Assembly: GCA_030737875.1 (NCBI GenBank)
Contig: CM060922.1
Coordinates: 232,356,335-232,420,334 of the forward strand
DNA: 64,000 bases
Origin: Allium sativum
Taxonomy: Eukaryota; Streptophyta; Magnoliopsida; Asparagales; Amaryllidaceae
Reading direction: 5' to 3'
The notes under the pieces are model-generated. The model saw only the letters and a list, made by a program, of their open reading frames with translations, searched no databases and was not told the DNA's origin. Both the position numbers and the translations under genes were made by a program. Shown here one piece after another: positions 58,416-64,000 of this stretch. The stretch's first letter is position 1. Each line of letters opens with the position of its first letter.

Positions 58416-58560
58416 GAGGTTAGGAATTGATTAGGACCCTTGATGTTGCTAGGTTAGATCATAGCCATTCATTAGGAAGAGAGACCAATAAAAACCCGCC
58501 ACCTAGCCCTAATGACAAAGCAGACCACAGAAATTCGACCACACACCGACCTGGCCAGCC

Positions 58561-58659
58561 AGGTTGACTGGGCTCGACCAGGTCGATACCCCTGTCGACA
58601 GGGCTGTCGACAGCCCTGTCGACATGGGTAGCCCAGGTCGACAGCCCAGTCGACCTGGG
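58561..58659. repeat. GTCGAC-rich array upstream of the element C TATA box
   Basis: Five GTCGAC hexamers and several near matches in 99 bp, most in CTGTCGACAG-like palindromic context. It lies about 145 bp upstream of the TATA box on the element strand. Confidence 0.85.
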
Positions 58660-58916
58660 TAGCTAGGCGGGTGTTTTATTCGCCTGGCCCAATGGGCCCC
58701 ACTTTAATTCTGTTTGAATTTTAAATTTGATTCAAAACTTCCGCATGCCATAACTTCTTCATACGGACTCCGTTTTTCGAAAACTCGGACTCTATTTCAC
58801 GTATTTTTCCGAGACGAACGCAATGGTGTATCCCGTTTCCCTTAGTTCTTTGATTTCAAATTAATTATACTTTAATTTGTTACTTTCACAGTTATAGAAT
58901 TTTCGGGGTGTTACAT

Positions 58917-58928
58917 TCTCCCCCACTT
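58917..58928 (-). other. Polypurine tract of element C
   Basis: AAGTGGGGGAGA on the minus strand, just before the LTR start, identical to that of element A. Confidence 0.88.
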
Positions 58929-59482
58929 AAAAGGATTTCGTCCCCGAAATCTTCAAGTTAGGAGGAATGTAAATCCTAACATCCAATAATCCATCTACTC
59001 ATCCATCAAACACGAGCATCCATTGTCCTTAAAAGACTTCTAATGCTTCATGATCATATGCAAAGTGTGTGTGTACATGTACTTATCTAATGCAAAATCA
59101 GGCGGTCTACTGATTCAGTTGACCTCCTTAATGCGAATTATGTAAGTGCCATGAATCCATTATGTATGCAAATTTTCCTATTCATGATTCTACATGAGTG
59201 CACAATCATTCAATACAAATGCAACATCCACATGACAACACATTATAGTTCAACCACATACGAAAGCAAACATATATGCATATGCAATATGAAGTGACTG
59301 AGCCGATCTAAAACCTAGATTGTGTGTGTATATGCAACCACGAGCAACCACTAGCAATCACTTGCAACCACTTGCAACCATTCATACATAACATGTTTCA
59401 ACTACATGTTTTCATCCAAAGGTTTTCTACCTAAAAGATACGGTCGAGGAAATATACCTAAAAGGATAGATAAAAACGAAAC
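58929..59482 (-). other. 3' untranslated region of element C
   Basis: AT-rich sequence between the pol stop and the polypurine tract. It includes ATTTCGGGGACGAAATCC just before the tract on the element strand and short repeats of CAACCACTTGCAACCA (about 59335-59380). No gene is supported. Confidence 0.6.
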
Positions 59483-62194
59483 TTAAGGAAAAAGAAAGAT
59501 CAAGGATGTACCCTCGAACAGAAAAGGGTAGGCAGTACGTATTCTAGCTTCAGTTTCCCAAGTCGCGTCTCCCTCGGCGTCGCTCCACTGAACTTTGACG
59601 AGCTTGACTTCGCGGTTGCGTAGCTTCTTCACTTCCGTTCCTAAGATGCGGGTTGGAACTCTTCTTATGGTTGCTTCGCGTTCCACTTCGGCCTCTTCGA
59701 GGATATTCGGCTCTACCACTTCAGCAGACTCGTGTAGACATTTTCGGAGATGTGAAACGTGAAAAACGTTGTGGACTCCAGCCAACTTCTCGGGTAGCTC
59801 TAATCTATAGGCCATTTTCCCAATCTTCTCGATAATAGGGAATGGCCCTACGAATCTTGGCGCAAGCTTTCCTGTGGTTCCAAAACGAACAACGTTTCTT
59901 AGCGGTGATACCTTGCGAAAAACTCTGTCTCCAACTTCGAATTCAAGGTCGGTCCTCCTCTTGTCGGCATAGGACTTTTGTCTGTCTTGAGCCGTCTTCA
60001 TCCTTCTTCGTATTAAGTCTACTTTCTCTGAGGTCTCTCGGATCATGTCTGGTCCAAGCACGAGCTTATCCGTGGACTCCCACCAACAAGTGGGCGATCG
60101 GCACGGTCTTCCATATAAAGCTTCGAAGGGCGCCATTCCTATGGTTGCTTGATAGCTGTTGTTGTAGGCAAATTCCACCAAAGGAAGGTGGTCTTCCCAT
60201 GTCCCTCCGAAGTCAAGGACGCATAGTCTTAAAAGGTCTTCCAAAACTCTGTTTACTCTCCCTGTTTGGCCGTCGGTTTGGGGATGATAGGCTGTGCTCA
60301 AGCATAACTGCGTTCCTACTGCTTCTTGCAGACTCCGCCAAAACTCGCTGGTGAAGATGGGGTCTCGGTCACTAACAATGCTAGATGGTATTCCATGGAG
60401 TCGCACGATTTCCTTAAGGTAAAGTGATGCTTGGGATGAGGCAGTTCTCTTACTTTTGACGGGTAAAAAGTGGGCGCTTTTAGTAAGCCTATCCACTATT
60501 ACCCAAATGCTAGTGTTGCCTCTCCTAGACCTAGGCAGCCCATCGATGAAGTCCATTGAGATGCTATCCCACTTCCACTGCGGGACCTCTAGAGGATGTA
60601 GTAGTCCGCCAGGCTTTTTCTGTTCCGCCTTAACCTGTTGGCACACCATGCACTTAGAAACGAACTCTGCCACGTCCTTTTTCATGCCGTTCCAGAAGTA
60701 AGTCCTTTTTATGTCTTTGTACATTTTATCTCCGCCTGGGTGTATCGTCATCTTGGAGTGATGTGCTTCCTCGAGAACCTTCTTTACTAAATCGTTTGTC
60801 TGTGGGACGCATAGTCTTCCGTCTCGCCTTAGTACACCCTTATCGTCAATGGAGTATCTGTTGAGGTGACTTGAAGTCTCACCCCTAATTAGCCTATCAA
60901 TTATTTCCACAAGCTGAGGGTCTTCGCGTTGTGCTGCCCCTACCGAATCCACTAAAGTTGGGCGCACTTCGAGAGATGCTAGCAAGCCTGGTACAAAATC
61001 GGAGGAGGGCCTAAATTTGAAGCTGGCTATAAACTCTAGGCTTTGTCTTTCAACAAACAACGGGCTTAGGGTCAATTTCTTTCGGCTCAACGCGTCTGCC
61101 ACTACGTTGCCTTTGCCCGGAGTATAGGAGATTTCGAAATCGTACGAGGCAAGAAACTCCATCCATCTTTGTTGCCTCAAGTTAAGATCCTTCTGCGAGA
61201 AAAGATATTTCAACGATTTATGGTCAGTGTAGAGTTCGAACTTCTCACCTAGGAGATAGTGTCGCCAAGACTTGAGTGCAAAGACGATGGCGGCTAACTC
61301 AAGATCGTGGGTTGGGTAGTTCTTTTCGTGCACCTTCAACTGCCTCCCGCCATAAGCTACTACCCTTCCTTCTTGCATTAAGACGGCGCCTAGCCCTGTC
61401 CCACATGCGTCCGTATAAACAGTGAACATCTTGCTCCCATCTGGCAGCGTCAAAACTGGGGCTGTTGTGAGAGCCCTTTTCAGTCGTTGGAAAGCAAACT
61501 CGCAATCCAAATCCCAATTAAACACTAGATTCTTCTTGGTCAATTTCGTGAGCGGAGCTGAGATTTTCGCAAAATCCCTTATAAACTTTCGATAGAAACC
61601 CGCTAGTCCTAGAAAGCTTCGGACCTCAGTTGCATTCCTTGGTGTCTTCCAGTCCTGTACCGCCACTACCTTAGCAGGGTCCATGGCTAACCCTTGCTTG
61701 GATACTATGTGCCCAAGGAACCTCACCTCTTCTCTCCAAAAGTGGCATTTGGAGAATTTGGCTTTTAGTTGATGGACTCGCAAAGTTTCCATGATTGCCC
61801 TTAAGTGCTGAGCATGTTCCTCTTCACTCTTTGAGAAGATAAGGATATCATCTACGAAGACCACTACGAATTTGTTGAGGAAATCTCTAAATACCCTACT
61901 CATCAGGTCCACGAAGTAAGCAGGTGCATTTGTCAAGACGAAAGGCATGACAAGCCATTCAAAGAAACCGTCTGGGGTTCTGAAAGCCGTTTTATCGATG
62001 TTATCTTCAGCCACCCTAAGCTGATGAAAACCGGTTGCTAAATCGAGTTGGGAGAAAACAGACGCTCCTACAAGCTGGTCAAATAAATCGTCAATTCTAG
62101 GGAGAGGGTGCCTATTCTTTTTCGTTAGCTTGTTGAGCTCCCTATAGTCAACACATAGACGGAGTGAACCATCCGCCTTTGTAGCGAACACCAC
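59483..62194 (-). pseudogene. Element C reverse transcriptase, RNase H, integrase and chromodomain
   Basis: 903 codons without a stop. [40 protein letters not shown] (Asp pair 115-116); the usually invariant MPFGL reads MPFVL at 82-86. RNase [16 protein letters not shown] (Asp 262), HDLELA (Glu 299) and TDHKSL (Asp 324). Integrase: zinc-binding IHPGGDKMY and CMVCQQVK (Cys 515, 518), then MDFIDGLPR (Asp 548) and SDRDPIF (Asp 609). The Glu expected 36 residues on is Gly 645 (TDGQTGRVN). GPY/F-type [13 protein letters not shown] and a tail with [20 protein letters not shown], a chromodomain-like end, follow. The true frame begins upstream, so the first Met here is not a real start. Confidence 0.92.
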
Positions 62195-63149
62195 TGGAGC
62201 GCCCCATTCTGAAATGCTCCTCCTAATGAACCCCTTTTTCTAGAAGCTCTTTAATCTGTTTACTGAGCTCTTTCCTTTCTCGTGGAGCCATGTGTCTAAC
62301 GGTTAACGCAACGGGCTTTGCATTATCTACAAGATATATGCGGAAGTCTATTTCCCGCTTCGGAGGTAAGCCCTTCACCTCTTCGAAGACATCCGGATAT
62401 TCCCGGACCACTTTAACTGATTGCAAATTTTCAACAGAGGCATCTAGCGATTCAAGATAACTAAGCATAACCGCATACGAGGGATTACAAGAAATTTCCA
62501 AAGTATTACCGAGCTGGGTTAGGAGCCTAACAACCCTTTTCTCACAATCAAGGATGGCCCCATTACTGGATAGCCAATCCATACCCAAAATCAAACCATA
62601 CCCCGAAAAGCCCAAAACAAAGGCACTACATTGAAATTCTACACTTAGAATAGAAATTTTCAATCCCACACAGATCATAGACAAATGAGCTGGGCCCCCA
62701 ATTGGGTTTGAAACAATTAAGGGGTCCTCTACCATACTAGTTTTTAGGTGCAGAGATTCTACTAAAGCAGACGAGATAAAGGAGTGTGATGCGCCAGAGT
62801 CAAATAAAGTGCGAACGGGGTGATCATAAAGATAAACTACACTTTCTACAGAAGTATTTATACCTCGCTGTTGCAGAGGTGGCGCTTCCAGCACATGAAC
62901 TTGTGCCCCTGGGGTGGATCCAGCCCTCTGCCCCTGTCCTCGTTTCTTTGGGTAGTCCTTAGCCCTGTGGCCCGTCTCACCGCAAGAAAAGCACCCACCA
63001 TTCTCCTTGGCCTTCTTTTTCCAGCAGTCCTTTACTAAGTGCCCCACTTTGCCACAGAAATTGCACTTCCTCTTCTCTTTGTTGCCTTTCCCGCCTTTCT
63101 TAAAGTCCGTCTTCTTAGGCTGCAAACCCTCTTTCTTCCCTTGAGAGCT
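62195..63149 (-). pseudogene. Element C nucleocapsid and protease (frameshifted before RT)
   Basis: Continues the gag frame after its stop. A Lys/Gly-rich linker is followed by knuckle CNFCGKVGHLVKDC and a second knuckle CFSCGETGHRAKDY in which the last Cys is Tyr. Protease shows [13 protein letters not shown] and the flap-side [15 protein letters not shown]. The segment closes with [13 protein letters not shown] sequence, MAPRERKEL and LLEKG. One extra G in an AAAAAGGGG run at about 62232-62240 shifts the frame, giving a stop at 62223. RT then continues in the next frame. Confidence 0.9.
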
Positions 63150-63860
63150 TTATGCCTTTGCCTCCTTCTTGCCCTTATCCTCTTCGTTCAGCAATGCCAT
63201 TTGCACCAATCTTTCATACGTGGCTCCCATGGGTATATGGGTCATGGCCAAACTGTGTAATGGCTCATTCAACCCTTTGACAAAACGGAGAGCCTTCTTG
63301 TGCGGGGTGTTGACTAGGTCAAGTCCAAACCTAGCTAGCTCATCGAACTGATTCACATACTCTCTGACAGTCTTGTCTCCTTGCTTAAGAAATAAGAATT
63401 TTTCTAACTGCAAACTCCTTTCTGCATCTGAGAGAAATTTGGTCTCAAACCTTGCCCTAAAGTCCTCCCATGTCTCCACTGGTCTTTCAGCATTAGTGAC
63501 TTCCCACCAGTACGAAGCCTCTCCCTTCAATAGCCACACCGCCAGCTGTACTTTTTGCCTATCTTCTACCTCAAAGATGATGAATAGGTCCTCTGTTTCT
63601 TTTAGCCAATTTCTAGCTGCTACGAAGGACTCAGTTCCATGGAAATCCCTTCCTCCCATAGCTTTAAAATCTTTACATATCTTAGCAAACGTGTTTCCCC
63701 GAGGAGGAGGTGGAGGAAAAGGTGCTACTGCGGCTGGATGATTTCCTTCAGTTGGGGGAGGAGGAATAGTAGGACCTGGCTGAGTGGCCCTTGCTTCTAA
63801 GAAACGTCTAAACCAACTAGGTATGGGTACCCCTTCAGGCAAGTTAAGTTCTTGGGACAT
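63150..63860 (-). CDS. Element C gag (capsid part)
   Basis: 236 codons from MSQELNLPEGVPIPSWFRRF, through a Pro-rich linker, GGRDFHGTESFVAARNWLKE, AVWLLKGEASYWWEVTNAE, FRARFETKFLS and LRFVKGLNEPLHSLAM, to a TAA at 63150-63152. It is collinear with B gag throughout. The stop stands 28 codons before the first zinc knuckle; B has its stop 22 codons before. Gag would form the particle in the cytoplasm. Confidence 0.9.
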   Translation of the reverse strand: MSQELNLPEGVPIPSWFRRFLEARATQPGPTIPPPPTEGNHPAAVAPFPPPPPRGNTFAKICKDFKAMGGRDFHGTESFVAARNWLKETEDLFIIFEVEDRQKVQLAVWLLKGEASYWWEVTNAERPVETWEDFRARFETKFLSDAERSLQLEKFLFLKQGDKTVREYVNQFDELARFGLDLVNTPHKKALRFVKGLNEPLHSLAMTHIPMGATYERLVQMALLNEEDKGKKEAKA

Positions 63861-64000
63861 GCTGAAACAAAAAAGGATAGATTCAAAATGAAGGATAAGA
63901 GATAGTACCTATGGCTTTGGGGAGTGGACTTTGCCTTTTTTAAAATAAAATAATATTTTTATCTTTTAAAAATGCTTCTTTAAATTTCCTTTTTGAAAAT
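63861..64000 (-). other. Part of element C leader
   Basis: AT-rich sequence between the missing primer site and gag. On the element strand it runs through TTTAAAAGATAAAAATATT, resembling the leader of B (51646-51826), which also has poly-A/T runs. Its 5' end is outside the window. Confidence 0.6.

Larger units (their letters stand above)
55623..58915 (-). repeat. Element C 3' LTR
   Basis: 3,293 bp. In element direction it starts TGTAACACCCCGAAAATTC at 58915 and ends GGTGGGGTGTTTCA at 55623. It holds a GTCGAC array (58561-58659), a TATA box (58408-58415), ~49-bp tandem repeats with CATAATGTCAAACATAAGC (about 57380-57520), two copies of a block with GGTTCCGGGCAG (about 56740-56820 and 56840-56940), and a G16 run (56007-56022) next to the conserved AGGTCCTCAG. 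Its order matches the B LTR, although much of the sequence between landmarks has diverged. Confidence 0.88.
55623..64000 (-). mobile_element. Element C: Ty3-gypsy chromovirus, nearly intact coding region
   Basis: 3' LTR (55623-58915), polypurine tract, and gag-pol (63860 down to 59483) on the minus strand. The 5' LTR and primer site lie beyond the right edge. It is inserted into the integrase of B and so is the youngest layer of this stack. The coding region has only a stop between capsid and zinc knuckles, one single-base insertion before RT, and some missense changes. It is close to B in protein and LTR organisation. Confidence 0.9.

Noticed and set aside
1..64000. tRNA or rRNA genes
   Set aside because: No cloverleaf with the conserved T-loop GGTTCGAATCC-type box and no rRNA landmark was seen on either strand by reading. 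A dedicated scan was not possible.

Overview
The window is repeat-dense DNA from a flowering-plant nuclear genome. The evidence is Tekay/Del-type Ty3-gypsy chromoviruses, very long LTRs, a PIF/Harbinger-type element with a Myb/SANT ORF1, a CACTA element, a Mutator-like MITE and a plant-mobile-domain pseudogene. I see no intact host gene, tRNA, rRNA or CRISPR. Nearly everything between 2.1 kb and the right edge can be assigned to two adjacent stacks of nested transposons.

Stack 1 (2109-34307). The outer element, called D here, is a LARD (large retrotransposon derivative) on the minus strand. It has ~5 kb LTRs, a 1.6 kb non-coding interior, a tRNA-Met-type primer binding site, a polypurine tract and a perfect 5-bp target duplication (ATATC). 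Its left LTR (2114-26217) is split by a ~6.3 kb PIF/Harbinger-like element (5685-24749; TTA duplication; imperfect GAGCACAAGCAACAAT-type ends). That element carries a plant mobile domain (MAIN-like) pseudogene and a zf-GRF pseudogene on the plus strand and a two-exon Myb/SANT ORF1 on the minus strand. I see no DDE transposase. A second LARD, E (11184-23973), sits inside exon 1 of ORF1. The right LTR of D (27817-34302) still shows the uninterrupted Harbinger target site and carries its own CACTA element (30631-32387), which contains a 182-bp MITE.

Stack 2 (35335 to the right edge). Element A is a Ty3-gypsy chromovirus on the plus strand with a 5.3 kb 5' LTR, a complete but broken gag-pol and a 3' LTR interrupted at 48520 by element B. 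B is also a plus-strand chromovirus (3.1 kb LTR), and its integrase is interrupted at 55622 by element C. C is a minus-strand relative of B (3.3 kb LTR) whose gag-pol is almost intact; its 5' LTR lies outside the window. The insertion order is therefore A, then B, then C.

The elements are related. The LTRs of A, D and E share a promoter-distal block near their 3' ends that B and C also resemble, and all visible primer binding sites match the tRNA-Met type. The non-coding D and E could have been copied by proteins from an A-like partner. Regions 1-2108 and 34308-35334 are AT-rich non-coding DNA with no gene I can support. All similarity statements are by eye; no alignment or database search was run.
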